Shown here one piece after another: positions 1-8,632 of a stretch of DNA of 44,083 nt (position 1 is its first letter; each line of letters begins with the position of its first letter). Made by a program: the position numbers and the translations under genes. The notes beneath the pieces are model-generated. The model was not told the origin of the DNA. It worked only from the letters and a program-made list of their open reading frames with translations, and did not search any database. The stretch is from an uncultured Lachnospiraceae bacterium (GTDB lineage: Bacteria; Bacillota; Clostridia; Lachnospirales; Lachnospiraceae), in contig CAJUTC010000029.1 in NCBI GenBank assembly GCA_910589195.1, positions 1-44,083 of the forward strand. The letters run 5' to 3'.

Positions 1-874
1 CTTCGATCGGCGGCACACCGAACCCCTCATAAACAGACGGAAAGACAAACATTCTTGCATTATAGTATACATACGGCAATAAACAGTCCTCCACAAATCC
101 GGTAAAATGGATCCTTTTTAATGTTTCCTTATTTACGTTACTCAAAAGATCATCCACAAGCCAACCTTTCCTTCCAGCTAAAACCAAATCAACATCTAAT
201 TTTTTTTCTGAAAGCAACTCATCATATGCATCTATCAGCAAACGTATATTTTTTCTGGGTTCTAATGTTGAAAGGCATAGGATATATTTCTGGGGCAGGT
301 TGTATGATTTTACAGCTTTCGTATTTTCTTCTTCTGAATATTGGAAGTGTTCAAAACATTCCGATATGCCATCGTATATTACTTCAATTTGAGTCTTATC
401 TTTTTTTAAGATAGTTGAAATTCTCTGCTTAGAAAATTCTGATACAGTCACCACTCTTTTTCCCCCGTAAGCAGCTTTCCAGTACATAATTTTGAAGTAT
501 AATGTCATGTACTTTTTGTTCTTGCTTGGACAATCCCAGCAGCCCAAGTCATGAATGGTACTTACTGAATTTTTGTTAAAAAAGAAAAAAGGCGCCGGAA
601 ATGCCGGAAAAAAGTATACATCTGCTTCCTCTTTATTTATAGCCATAGGAAGCCGCATTTGATGAAACAGTAATTTTTTCCATCGCGGCAACACGACCAT
701 CTTCACGTTCTTATTCAATATGAATCTTTCAAACAACGGATATATCTTTTCCTTAAAGACAAGAATAAAATCATCCTCGCTCTGCATCAGCATTTCATAA
801 CTAATGCATTCTGCAAATCTTTCAATTCCAGAAAAATTATCGGCCAGCGATGTTAAATCAATTAAAATCCTCAT
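1..874 (-). CDS. GT4-type glycosyltransferase, partial (C-terminus off left edge)
   Basis: The reading frame is open from an ATG at 874 to the left edge, giving about 291 residues without a stop. The start MRILIDLTS fits the N-terminal Rossmann strand of GT-B enzymes. Later come IHDLGCWD, a VSEFSK segment, a hinge with LSTLEPRKN, and near the edge VFPSVYEGFGVPPIE, the donor-binding E-x7-E signature of GT4. GT4 enzymes transfer a sugar from a nucleotide-sugar donor to a lipid-linked or oligosaccharide acceptor on the cytoplasmic face of the membrane. A GAGG Shine-Dalgarno lies 8 nt before the ATG, and the gap to the preceding TagA-like gene is 16 bp, so it is the distal visible gene of the polysaccharide operon. 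Which sugar it transfers cannot be read from the sequence; GDP-mannose is possible given the upstream genes. Confidence 0.9.
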   Translation of the reverse strand, partial: MRILIDLTSLADNFSGIERFAECISYEMLMQSEDDFILVFKEKIYPLFERFILNKNVKMVVLPRWKKLLFHQMRLPMAINKEEADVYFFPAFPAPFFFFNKNSVSTIHDLGCWDCPSKNKKYMTLYFKIMYWKAAYGGKRVVTVSEFSKQRISTILKKDKTQIEVIYDGISECFEHFQYSEEENTKAVKSYNLPQKYILCLSTLEPRKNIRLLIDAYDELLSEKKLDVDLVLAGRKGWLVDDLLSNVNKETLKRIHFTGFVEDCLLPYVYYNARMFVFPSVYEGFGVPPIE

Positions 875-890
875 CCATGTTTCCTCTATA

Positions 891-1649
891 CTACTTCCCT
901 ATATACAATTGTTTCTTATACTTTATCGCTAACCCCACGATTTTATGGTCATCTACCAAATAACGTTTTACCATTCTTTGAGGGTCTTGTGTTATTCTGA
1001 ATAGCCATTCAAGCCCATGCTCTGCCATCCACTTTGGCGCTCGTTTAATATTTCCCGCCTCAAAATCCAAGCTTGCTCCAAGCCCCAGAGAAATCGGCAC
1101 TCCAAGTATTTCCCGATTATGCAAAATAAACTTCTCCTGCTTTGGACAGCCAAGACCAACAATAAGAATATGAGGCCGTTTTTCTTTAATCATTGATGTA
1201 ATCTTGTACATCTCAGCGTCATCCTTTTCAAAGCCATACGGAGGTGAATAAGTTCCAACAACATCCAATCCATTAAAACGTTTCATCAGATTATCAGCAG
1301 CCTTAGCAGCAACACCTTCTGCTGCTCCAAGGAAAAACATTTTGTAACCCTTCTTTGCAGCCATTTCACACAGTCGCGGGAAGAGATCCGACCCCGATAT
1401 TTTTTCTTTTATTGGTGTCCCGTACCATTTAGCAATCCAAAGAAGTGGCTTTCCATCTGCAAGAATCAAGTCTGCATTTTTATACACTTCATGCAATTCG
1501 CCGCCCGCCTCCAACTGTACAATGTGATCTACATTGGGTGTCACCACATAAGCATTTTTATTTTGCTTAATAAGCGCTTCTATGGCATTTAACGTTTCTA
1601 CCATTGTTAAATTGTCAATCTCTGTGTTCATAAACTTTATTCTTGCCAT
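891..1649 (-). CDS. WecG/TagA/CpsF-family (GT26) glycosyltransferase
   Basis: This 252-residue protein has the usual length of the TagA/WecG family, which adds N-acetylmannosamine, ManNAcA or another hexose to an undecaprenyl-linked GlcNAc as an early step of teichoic acid or exopolysaccharide synthesis. The family core is plain: VVTPNVDHI (Thr37, Asn39), ADGKPLLW (Asp65), then FFLGAAEGVAAKA and ILIVGLGCPKQEKFI. Thr37 and Asp65 fall where the catalytically important pair of TagA lies. The C-terminal WLFRITQDPQRMVKRYL segment, the appendage that contacts membrane and substrate, is present. It sits 15 bp after manA in the same operon. The acceptor and donor are not determined by the sequence. 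Confidence 0.92.
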   Translation of the reverse strand: MARIKFMNTEIDNLTMVETLNAIEALIKQNKNAYVVTPNVDHIVQLEAGGELHEVYKNADLILADGKPLLWIAKWYGTPIKEKISGSDLFPRLCEMAAKKGYKMFFLGAAEGVAAKAADNLMKRFNGLDVVGTYSPPYGFEKDDAEMYKITSMIKEKRPHILIVGLGCPKQEKFILHNREILGVPISLGLGASLDFEAGNIKRAPKWMAEHGLEWLFRITQDPQRMVKRYLVDDHKIVGLAIKYKKQLYIGK

Positions 1650-1664
1650 AACTTGCTTACCTCA

Positions 1665-2630
1665 TTAGCACCTTATTTTAAGTACTTCTGCCTCACCCAA
1701 AATTCTGCACCGTCCTATACTAGCTGGAAGGAACATTGTTTCACCCTTCTGAAACCTCATTGGCTTTATCTCCTCATCCATTGTTTCTACTTCCCCGTAC
1801 CCTTCCAGGCACACGATTACCTGAAAAGAAGTGTTTAACACAGAGAAGGAGAATCCTTTCGTCACTTGAATTCTCTCTGTTTCAAAATATTTGCAGCGAC
1901 ATAGAAGTTCTCGTGAACATCCAGGATAATACTTAACCATCCGTAATTTCTGTTTCACCGTTTGATTATCATTCATATTCATGACCTGGACAGCCTTATC
2001 AAAATGAAGCTCTCGTTTCTTGCCATTCTTATCTAATCGATCATAATCGTAGACCCGGTAAGTCACGTTTGAACTTTCCTGTATCTCCGCTATAAGCACA
2101 CCAGCTCCAATGCCGTGAACTGTTCCTGAGGGGATATAAAACACATCGCCTTTATGCACCTTTATCTTCTGCAAATGTCTATCCAATCTGCCTGTAGCCA
2201 CAGCTTTCCGTAAAATCTCCGGTGTGACTTTATGCTGAAAACCATAAATCAGATTGGCACCTTCGGCTGCATCCAGTACATACCACATTTCGGTCTTACC
2301 ATTTTGATGCTCATGCTGCCATGCATATTCATCATTCGGATGAACCTGAACAGACAGAGCTTTCTTCGCATCGATAAACTTAATAAGAACGGGCAGTTCG
2401 CCGTTGGTTACTTTGCTTCCAAGATACTCTGGATGCTCTTTCAATACCTCTGCCAGAGTTCTTCCCTTGAACTCACCGTTTGCTATTACACTCGGTCCAT
2501 CCGGGTGCACCGAGCATTCCCACGTTTCCGCAAGTGGATTAAAATCAATCTTCTTACCATACTCTTCGCGGAGCCGTGTACCACCCCATAAGTAATCCTT
2601 GCCGACAAATTGTAATTTCAGAATTTCCAT
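1665..2630 (-). CDS. manA: Mannose-6-phosphate isomerase, class I
   Basis: This 321-residue cupin metalloenzyme interconverts fructose-6-phosphate and mannose-6-phosphate, the entry step to GDP-mannose. Zinc ligands of type I PMIs are visible: Gln95 and His97 in VQVHPND, Glu114 in KTEMWYV, and His172 in GTVHGIGAG. The signature YRVYDYDR (about 191-198) holds the catalytic Arg. The length matches the short Firmicute form. It starts 55 bp after manC, and an AGGGG motif precedes the ATG. Because ManC carries its own C-terminal cupin, the locus may have two isomerase-type domains, but this protein is the clear isomerase. Confidence 0.95.
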   Translation of the reverse strand: MEILKLQFVGKDYLWGGTRLREEYGKKIDFNPLAETWECSVHPDGPSVIANGEFKGRTLAEVLKEHPEYLGSKVTNGELPVLIKFIDAKKALSVQVHPNDEYAWQHEHQNGKTEMWYVLDAAEGANLIYGFQHKVTPEILRKAVATGRLDRHLQKIKVHKGDVFYIPSGTVHGIGAGVLIAEIQESSNVTYRVYDYDRLDKNGKKRELHFDKAVQVMNMNDNQTVKQKLRMVKYYPGCSRELLCRCKYFETERIQVTKGFSFSVLNTSFQVIVCLEGYGEVETMDEEIKPMRFQKGETMFLPASIGRCRILGEAEVLKIRC

Positions 2631-2685
2631 AAGTCTGTTTTCCCCTGATTCATTTTATGCTCTTTCTCGTTTCCAGAGCCTGCAC

Positions 2686-3999
2686 TCAATCCAAAGGGAA
2701 TTTGATCTTATCGCTTATGCTGATTTCATCACCGAGCTGAACTTCTATAATGTCCAAATCGCTCAACGCTTCAACTGTATGCTTGCAGCCTGCAGCAATC
2801 ATAATCACATCGCCGGTGCGAAGCATCTGCTCCATTCCATCAACAACAGCTTTACCCTTACCAGAAACCACCGTCCAGACTTCCTCACGGTAGTTGTGCA
2901 TATGATAGCTGAGATGCTCACCTGCTTTCATGGAAAGCTTGACGGTCATGGAACCGGGCTCTGCATCAATAACCGTGTAGCTCCCCCAAGATTTCTCAGC
3001 ATATCTTGCTTCAGTTTCAATTGTTTCGACAAATGGCTTCATATAACCGCTACGTTCTTTATCAGAAACCAGAATCCCATCGCCGCTGGCTGCAACAACC
3101 AAATCTTTGCAACCCATGCACAGAATCGGAATATTCAGCTCGTTCACCACGTTGGTGTTCTCACAGGTTTCATCCAGAACAGTCCAGCCCTTTGTGGCAT
3201 CAGCCATGACTTCAGCCATCATGTTCCATGTGCCAACATCTTTCCAATCACCCCTATAGCGGAGAACCTGAATGCTCGGCTCTTTCTCTGCAACCGCATA
3301 ATCAAAACTGATTTTCGTGAGAGTACCATATTTTGCAAACAGATCCCGATAATCATCAAATTCGATCATACTATGAGCTTTTTTTAGCAAATACCCCAGC
3401 TTGAACGCAAAGATGCCAGCATTCCACAGAGCATTCTGAGCCAGATATTTTTCTGCTGTCTTTGCATCTGGTTTCTCCTTAAACTCCCTGACATCACTGA
3501 TATTTTCGTCTGATTCTGGGATGATATAGCCGTACTTTTCAGAAGGGTAAGTGGGTTCAATACCCAGCAAAGTCAACTTAGCCGTACCAGCTTCTGCAAG
3601 CTCCTTCAGTATACTTATCGCCTCATAGTATGTATTATCTACATAAGGATCTACCGGGCACACAACTACCGCTTCGTCCTCATGCACTCCCATTTCATCA
3701 TGGAGGTAAGCAGCAGAAAGTACAATTGCCGGAAACGTATCGCGTCTGCATGGTTCTACACAGATGGACACTTTTTCACCTAACTGATTTTTAATCGCGC
3801 TGGTCTGAGATTTACTGGTAGCAATCGTAATCTTTGCATTCGCATCTGCTGTGTTAATCTGCCTATATACACGCTGCACCATGGACTCATATTCACCATT
3901 TTCATCCTTAAACAGTTTGATAAACTGCTTGCTTCGCACATCATTGGAAAGAGGCCACAGACGCTTGCCGCTTCCTCCAGATAGTAAAATAATATTCAT
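2686..3999 (-). CDS. manC: Mannose-1-phosphate guanylyltransferase with C-terminal PMI-type cupin
   Basis: The protein (437 aa) makes GDP-mannose from mannose-1-phosphate and GTP. The nucleotidyltransferase signature LSGGSGKRLWPLS is at residues 6-18, and the sugar-binding FKEKPD and NAGIFAFK segments follow. The last ~100 residues are a cupin (AGEHLSYHMHNYREEVW, then VSGKGKAVVDG) like the type II PMI domain of AlgA/ManC, though the canonical HHHRAEHW metal region is altered to MHNYREEVW, so isomerase activity is uncertain. It is shorter than typical bifunctional enzymes (~470 aa). It lies 14 bp after the phosphomannomutase gene and 55 bp before manA; the three form a complete fructose-6-P to GDP-mannose route. 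Confidence 0.93.
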   Translation of the reverse strand: MNIILLSGGSGKRLWPLSNDVRSKQFIKLFKDENGEYESMVQRVYRQINTADANAKITIATSKSQTSAIKNQLGEKVSICVEPCRRDTFPAIVLSAAYLHDEMGVHEDEAVVVCPVDPYVDNTYYEAISILKELAEAGTAKLTLLGIEPTYPSEKYGYIIPESDENISDVREFKEKPDAKTAEKYLAQNALWNAGIFAFKLGYLLKKAHSMIEFDDYRDLFAKYGTLTKISFDYAVAEKEPSIQVLRYRGDWKDVGTWNMMAEVMADATKGWTVLDETCENTNVVNELNIPILCMGCKDLVVAASGDGILVSDKERSGYMKPFVETIETEARYAEKSWGSYTVIDAEPGSMTVKLSMKAGEHLSYHMHNYREEVWTVVSGKGKAVVDGMEQMLRTGDVIMIAAGCKHTVEALSDLDIIEVQLGDEISISDKIKFPLD

Positions 4000-4013
4000 A
4001 TCGTTTCGTCTCC

Positions 4014-5726
4014 CTAGTCCAATCCCAGCTTTTTACAGATCGTATTTTGTGCATCCTTTAATTTCTTCTCAGTTACGTCTTTATCAGCAGCCTTAATGCT
4101 GTAATAAATCTTAATCTTCGGCTCAGTACCAGATGGGCGTACTGCAATCCAGGAGCCATCCTCCAGAACATATTTCAAAACATTGGATGTGGGCAAAGTC
4201 CCAAATCCCGGTTCAGCATCAACCTGCTCGCTATAGTCGATTATGGAAACTGTCCCTTCAAACGGGGAACTCGTTGAACGAAGTTCTGCCATCATAGCAG
4301 CAATCTTTTCTAAGCCATCCTTACCTTTTAAAGTAAAACTATTAAGGGTATCCCGATAATAACCGTACTCTCTATAGATTTCATCTATCCCATCAAGCAA
4401 AGTTTTTCCATTCGCTTTTGCTACAGCCGCCATCTCACATATCAGCAGTGAACTGACGACAGCATCCTTGTCACGGGCATGGATTCCGGCCAAATAGCCA
4501 TAAGATTCTTCATAGCCAAACAGGAAATCAAAATCCCGACCTGCATTGCCTTCCGCTTTCGCCTGCTCAAACTGTGTAATCTTTTCCCCGATAAACTTAA
4601 ATCCTGTCAGCGTAGAGAACACAGTAATGCCGTATTTACGAGCAATATCAGCTCCAAGCTCTGAGGTAACTACTGTTTTTACTACCGCAGGATGCAGATA
4701 CCTGCCAAAATCTGTATTGGCCAAAATGAATTTCATCAGCAGGGCGCCAACTTGATTACCAGTCATCAGTTGGTATTCACCAGTCTTTTTTTTGACTGCA
4801 ATGCCTACCCGGTCACAATCCGGGTCAGTACCGAGGACGATATCTGCATCAGTACATTTTGCTTGGGCGATTCCCATCTCCAAAGCCCTCTGGTCTTCCG
4901 GATTTGGTGAAACCACTGTAGGAAAGTTCCCATCAGGAACAGCTTGTTCAGGCACCGTATCAATATGCGTAAACCCATCTAAGCGGAGAGCTTTCTGGAC
5001 AGGAATGTTTCCAGTCCCATGCAAAGGGGTATACACGACTTTTAAACCTTCCTTGGCACCTTTATCTTTGCAACGACTCTGCTGTATAACTGCCATAACA
5101 AAATTATCTGTCACATCAACCATAGAAATCAGGCTTCCATTCCCTGTAAAATTAATACTATGATAATCTGCAATAGCATCCACATGGCTTATCACTTGTT
5201 TTGCTTGCCAAAGAACGAGCTGGCATCCAAACTCGTCATATACTTTGTAGCCATTGTATTCCTTCGGATTGTGGCTGGCAGTTATGACCACCCCGGCTAG
5301 TGCATTCCAGAACTTTACAGAAAAAGATAGCTGAGGTGTTGGACTAGCATGGGAATGCAGATATACACGGATCCCCATGCCACTCAGCACGTTGGCTGCT
5401 GTGCATGAAAAAAACTCACTGTTGTTTCTGGTATCATAACCAATAACCACACCACGATTCCTGCAGGCTTCTGAGCCATAGACATCAAGCAGATAATTCC
5501 CAAGTCCAACCGTTACCTTGCCCACCGTGTATTTATTCATTCGATTGGTACCAGCGCCCATGATACCACGCAGACCGCCCGTTCCAAATTCAAGATCACG
5601 ATAGAAACGATCCTCTATTTCTTTTTCATCTGTTAATGCTGATAATTCCCTTCGAGTTGCTTCATCAAAGAACTTGTCAGTCAACCAATGTGTATATATG
5701 TCTTTGTAATTCATAGTCTTTTCCAT
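4014..5726 (-). CDS. Phosphomannomutase/phosphoglucomutase (alpha-D-phosphohexomutase)
   Basis: This 570-residue cytosolic phosphohexomutase converts hexose-6-phosphate to hexose-1-phosphate. Motifs in order are FGTGGLRGIMG (about 48-57), the phosphoserine loop TASHNPKEYNGYK with Ser151, the Mg-binding loop GTDPDCDRVG, the sugar-specificity loop GYEESYGYLAG, and the phosphate-binding RPSGTEPKIKIYY near the C-terminus. The length and FGTGG start resemble the PgcA/PGM2 branch rather than the ~460-aa AlgC/ManB branch, so it may act on both glucose and mannose phosphates. Between ugd and manC it could feed both UDP-glucose and GDP-mannose synthesis. It starts 2 bp after the ugd stop, with AAGGA before the ATG, implying translational coupling. 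A second Met is at codon 5. Confidence 0.94.
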   Translation of the reverse strand: MEKTMNYKDIYTHWLTDKFFDEATRRELSALTDEKEIEDRFYRDLEFGTGGLRGIMGAGTNRMNKYTVGKVTVGLGNYLLDVYGSEACRNRGVVIGYDTRNNSEFFSCTAANVLSGMGIRVYLHSHASPTPQLSFSVKFWNALAGVVITASHNPKEYNGYKVYDEFGCQLVLWQAKQVISHVDAIADYHSINFTGNGSLISMVDVTDNFVMAVIQQSRCKDKGAKEGLKVVYTPLHGTGNIPVQKALRLDGFTHIDTVPEQAVPDGNFPTVVSPNPEDQRALEMGIAQAKCTDADIVLGTDPDCDRVGIAVKKKTGEYQLMTGNQVGALLMKFILANTDFGRYLHPAVVKTVVTSELGADIARKYGITVFSTLTGFKFIGEKITQFEQAKAEGNAGRDFDFLFGYEESYGYLAGIHARDKDAVVSSLLICEMAAVAKANGKTLLDGIDEIYREYGYYRDTLNSFTLKGKDGLEKIAAMMAELRSTSSPFEGTVSIIDYSEQVDAEPGFGTLPTSNVLKYVLEDGSWIAVRPSGTEPKIKIYYSIKAADKDVTEKKLKDAQNTICKKLGLD

Positions 5727-5728
5727 TA

Positions 5729-6985
5729 TTAATCCTTTCGGAAAATATCACGTGTGTAAACTTTATCTTTTACATCATCCAAGCAACTGTCGTACCGATT
5801 AGCGATGATAGCTTGAGACATCTCCTTGAATTTCTTTAAGTCATTGACAACAGTTGATCCAAAGAACGTGCAACCATCTTCCAAGTTCGGTTCATAAATC
5901 ACTACGTTAGATCCTTTCGCTTTAATTCTCTTCATGACACCTTGAATGCTACTCTGCCGGAAGTTATCCGAATTGCTCTTCATGGTTAATCGATATACTC
6001 CAATCACACAGTTCTTTTCTCCATCATCGCTATAGTTTCTGCAGTTGTAATAATCATAATAGCCAGCCAGTTTCAACACCCTGTCCGCAATAAAGTCTTT
6101 TCTTGTCCGATTGCTTTCCACTATGGCTTCTATCAAATTTTCCGGAACATTCTGATAATTAGCTAGCAACTGTTTTGTGTCTTTAGGCAGGCAATACCCT
6201 CCGTATCCAAAGCTGGGATTGTTGTAGTGTGAGCCGATTCTCGGATCCAGGCACACGCCATTAATGATCTGTTTAGTATTTAATCCCTTACTCTCAGCAT
6301 AAGTGTCTAGCTCGTTAAAGTACGCAACTCTTAACGCCAGATATGTATTTGCAAAAAGCTTTACTGCTTCAGCCTCCGCAAAACCCATGAACAGCATATC
6401 AATATTCTCTTTGATCGCACCTTCTTGAAGCAGTTTTGCAAAGGTATGGGCTGCCTCAACCAGACGTTTATCTTTTAAATCAGTGCCGACGATGATACGG
6501 CTTGGATATAAATTATCGTATAATGCTTTTGACTCACGCAAAAACTCAGGACTAAAAAGGATATTCTTGCTTCCTGTCTTCTTACGGATACTCTCCGTAT
6601 ACCCAACCGGAATCGTACTCTTAATTACCATAATGGCTTCTGGGTTATACTTCATAATCAGGTCAATCACTGATTCAACTGCTGAAGTATCAAAGTGTTG
6701 AGTTGACGAATCATAATTTGTGGGTGCTGCGATGACAATAAAATCCGCGGCACTATACGCCATCTCCGCATCAAGCGTTGCAGTCAAATCCAAATCCTTC
6801 TCTGCCAGATATTTTTCAATATATTCATCCTGAATGGGTGATTTTCGCTGATTTACCATATTAACCTTTGCAGGAACAATGTCTACAGCATAAACTTTAT
6901 GATACTTAGACAGTAGTGCAGCAATTGATAATCCCACATAACCAGTTCCAGCTACAGCAACTTTCAAATCCTCAAAATTTCTCAT
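5729..6985 (-). CDS. ugd: UDP-glucose 6-dehydrogenase
   Basis: The enzyme (418 aa) oxidises UDP-glucose to UDP-glucuronate with two NAD+. The NAD-binding GTGYVG motif is at 13-18, FSPEFLRES lies near 145-152, and the catalytic Cys265 sits in YGGYCLPKDT. The central helix with NTYLALRVAYFNE and the C-terminal UDP-binding part are complete. Length and CLPKDTKQL fit the E. coli-like branch common in capsule loci. An AGGAG lies 5 nt before the ATG. A 146-bp gap separates it from the recombinase-like gene upstream; I see no good terminator there, so it may be co-transcribed from the switch region at 8418-8578. Confidence 0.95.
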   Translation of the reverse strand: MRNFEDLKVAVAGTGYVGLSIAALLSKYHKVYAVDIVPAKVNMVNQRKSPIQDEYIEKYLAEKDLDLTATLDAEMAYSAADFIVIAAPTNYDSSTQHFDTSAVESVIDLIMKYNPEAIMVIKSTIPVGYTESIRKKTGSKNILFSPEFLRESKALYDNLYPSRIIVGTDLKDKRLVEAAHTFAKLLQEGAIKENIDMLFMGFAEAEAVKLFANTYLALRVAYFNELDTYAESKGLNTKQIINGVCLDPRIGSHYNNPSFGYGGYCLPKDTKQLLANYQNVPENLIEAIVESNRTRKDFIADRVLKLAGYYDYYNCRNYSDDGEKNCVIGVYRLTMKSNSDNFRQSSIQGVMKRIKAKGSNVVIYEPNLEDGCTFFGSTVVNDLKKFKEMSQAIIANRYDSCLDDVKDKVYTRDIFRKD

Positions 6986-7131
6986 TGTTACTCCTCATAT
7001 TTTTAATGCAATTTCCATTTAGTCACAATCATCGTCATCCCTTTAAAATCGACATACCATATGGCGAACTTTTACAGTCCACTTTTTAGACTTACGATTT
7101 ATTCTTCCGCCACAGCCTCATTCCATACTGT

Positions 7132-8172
7132 TCAATACCCGCTGCACCGTTCTATCATCAGCTCTCTGGCATACTGCTTCATACTGTTCTCCTTCAAGTC
7201 CTTGGGCGTCAGCTTCTTCTCGATCCCAGCCAGCTTCCGGTACTTGTCAAAGATTTGGATAAACATTTCCATTGAAAGCGGCTTCCCATACTTTGACAAG
7301 AATATCTGATCACAGCCTTCCCCCTTCAGTAAAAATAAGTTCCGCTCCTTTAGCCACTCCTCCATCTTCCTCCGAAGGCCGGAAGCATACAGCCGAATGG
7401 TGCAAACCTCTCCCCGTTTCTTCCTGATTCGGATGGTTCCGGTTTCCATATCATAGTCGGACACCTCTATCCGCAACAGCTCACTAATCTCGATCCTGTG
7501 GTAAAACAATAGGCCCAGCATCACCATGTCCCGCAGGCACACACGCTTCCGGAACTCGCTTTCCAATCCTTGGTACTCCCGTTCCATTGCCTGGAATAAT
7601 GCGTCTGCATCTTTCTTTGACAGCAGGCTGCGGGCAGGCTCCTCTTTGTTTCCGTGATTTCTGTGGTTCCTTTGACTTTCCCCATTTTTTACCGTCTTTA
7701 ATGGGCGGCAGCCGGAAATCACCCCTTGCCTTACCAGATAGGACAGGTAATACCCAAGTACACGGGTTTTCCGGCATATGGTAGATGCACTTAGCTTCCG
7801 TTCCATGGCCAGATAATCCAGGTATGCTTCCATCCGGTCTTCCCAACCGCCAAAACCAGGGGCAGGTTTTGATTCCTTGGACTTCCTAAATTCTCCGGAT
7901 TCCTTATTTTCGTCTACCCTGGTATTTGGCTCCAAAGAATCTTCTTCCCCACAGGAATCCACCCAGGCATAAAAATGCTCCAAATCCATTCGGTACGCTT
8001 TTTTTGTTCTGGGATCCAGACGATGCTTCTCCCCATAGCTGCTGATAAAGCCTTCCATCAGATCGTTTGGAGCATCTGCTATCCCATCCTTTGAACTGCT
8101 TGCCGCCAAACTTTTTGAATTGCTTTCTATCCGGCCTTTTGCATCATTTTCCGTCAGCCTGTTTAAATCCAT
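7132..8172 (-). CDS. Tyrosine-recombinase/integrase-like protein, catalytic residues degenerate
   Basis: The protein has the tyrosine-recombinase layout: an N-terminal SAM-like core-binding part (YLDYLAMERKLSASTICRKTRVLGYYLSYL is split here only for description; about residues 125-150) and a C-terminal catalytic fold with ISELLRIEVSDYD and RKKRGEVCTIRL. By eye, the residue aligned to the first catalytic Arg (usual G-[LM]-R-[IV]-S-E-L) is Glu (R-I-E-I-S-E-L). The usual H-x-x-R box is K-D-L-K, and the chain ends before the GH motif and nucleophilic Tyr, finishing RCSGY. It may thus be a DNA-binding relative rather than an active recombinase. I chose ATG 8172, with GGAGG 8 nt upstream; a TTG at 8187 also has AGGAGG at 8 nt, while GTG 8196 overlaps that SD. 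It is the first gene of the polysaccharide locus and lies beside an inverted-repeat promoter switch. Confidence 0.82.
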   Translation of the reverse strand: MDLNRLTENDAKGRIESNSKSLAASSSKDGIADAPNDLMEGFISSYGEKHRLDPRTKKAYRMDLEHFYAWVDSCGEEDSLEPNTRVDENKESGEFRKSKESKPAPGFGGWEDRMEAYLDYLAMERKLSASTICRKTRVLGYYLSYLVRQGVISGCRPLKTVKNGESQRNHRNHGNKEEPARSLLSKKDADALFQAMEREYQGLESEFRKRVCLRDMVMLGLLFYHRIEISELLRIEVSDYDMETGTIRIRKKRGEVCTIRLYASGLRRKMEEWLKERNLFLLKGEGCDQIFLSKYGKPLSMEMFIQIFDKYRKLAGIEKKLTPKDLKENSMKQYARELMIERCSGY

Positions 8173-8417
8173 AACTGGAGCCTCCAACTGCTGCACCTCC
8201 TAACCCAACTGTCCTTATGTTATTTGCAGTTCCTGCTTGTTTGAAAAAGATGATCCATTTTCCACCATATCCGCTGATGTTTTCCGAATCATGCGCCGGA
8301 ATAATATTCCATTTTTTATTATTATTTGAAGTTATTTGAACGTAATAAAAAGCAGTTGATGTTCCATGTGCCTTCCGCAACAAAATGGCAATGCCTTTGT
8401 AACGACTTAAAACCACA

Positions 8418-8451
8418 TGTTGTTTCAAAAGGTATATGTTTTGGGAATCCG
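8418..8451 (+). repeat. Left recombination-like site of the switch (13-8-13)
   Basis: Arms 8418-8430 and 8439-8451 surround the spacer GGTATATG. The eight spacer bases are identical (inverted) to those of the right site. The inner arm bases TTTCAAAA and TTTTGGGA are close to the right-site arms; the outer bases have diverged (9 and 8 of 13 matches to the consensus arm). It is the half nearer the recombinase-like gene. Confidence 0.7.
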
Positions 8452-8494
8452 ATTGGATTGGTAAAGATGACCAAGAAAAAGTAAGATTTTGTTA

Positions 8495-8523
8495 TTGACT
8501 TTTAAAGAATTTTATAGTAATGT
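8495..8523 (+). promoter_or_regulatory. Promoter-like sequence inside the switch, facing right in this orientation
   Basis: TTGACT (8495-8500) is followed after 17 bp by TAATGT (8518-8523); an alternative pairing is TTGTTA (8489-8494) with TATAGT (8513-8518) at 18 bp. The neighbourhood is A/T-rich. As read, this promoter points away from the polysaccharide locus, towards the hairpin at 8633-8721; after inversion it would point into it. The -10 is imperfect, so activity is uncertain. Confidence 0.5.
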
Positions 8524-8544
8524 TGTTAAAGTTGATGAAAGAAC

Positions 8545-8578
8545 AATTTTCTCAAAACATATACCTTTTGAGAAAATT
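8545..8578 (-). repeat. Right recombination-like site of the switch (perfect 13-8-13)
   Basis: The arms AATTTTCTCAAAA (8545-8557) and TTTTGAGAAAATT (8566-8578) are perfect reverse complements flanking the asymmetric 8-bp spacer CATATACC. This is the same architecture as loxP-type sites: two 13-bp recombinase-binding arms around an 8-bp crossover region. Confidence 0.75.
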
Positions 8579-8632
8579 ATTTCTTTTAACCTATATTGAA
8601 TAGTAAGACCTGACTAGAAAACAGGAACGGAA

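Larger units (their letters stand above)
8418..8578. promoter_or_regulatory. Candidate invertible promoter segment (inverton) upstream of polysaccharide locus
   Basis: Two 34-bp sites face each other. The left spacer GGTATATG (8431-8438) and right spacer CATATACC (8558-8565) are exact reverse complements. Over 24 bp, 8423-8446 and the reverse complement of 8550-8573 differ at only two positions. Recombination between them would flip about 119 bp (8439-8557). The segment carries a plus-strand promoter-like sequence (TTGACT at 8495) and a weaker minus-strand one (TATAAA, complement of 8511-8516), so inversion would change which reaches the minus-strand locus. Phase-variable invertons upstream of capsule loci are known in gut bacteria; that this one inverts is inference. 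Confidence 0.7.

Noticed and set aside
2599..3387. 262-codon plus frame
   Set aside because: Antisense shadow of manC, which has complete family motifs.
8144..8428. 94-codon minus frame between the switch and the recombinase-like gene
   Set aside because: Its start would be a TTG inside the left recombination-like site with no Shine-Dalgarno; the frame extends upstream without an ATG, and the product resembles nothing I know.
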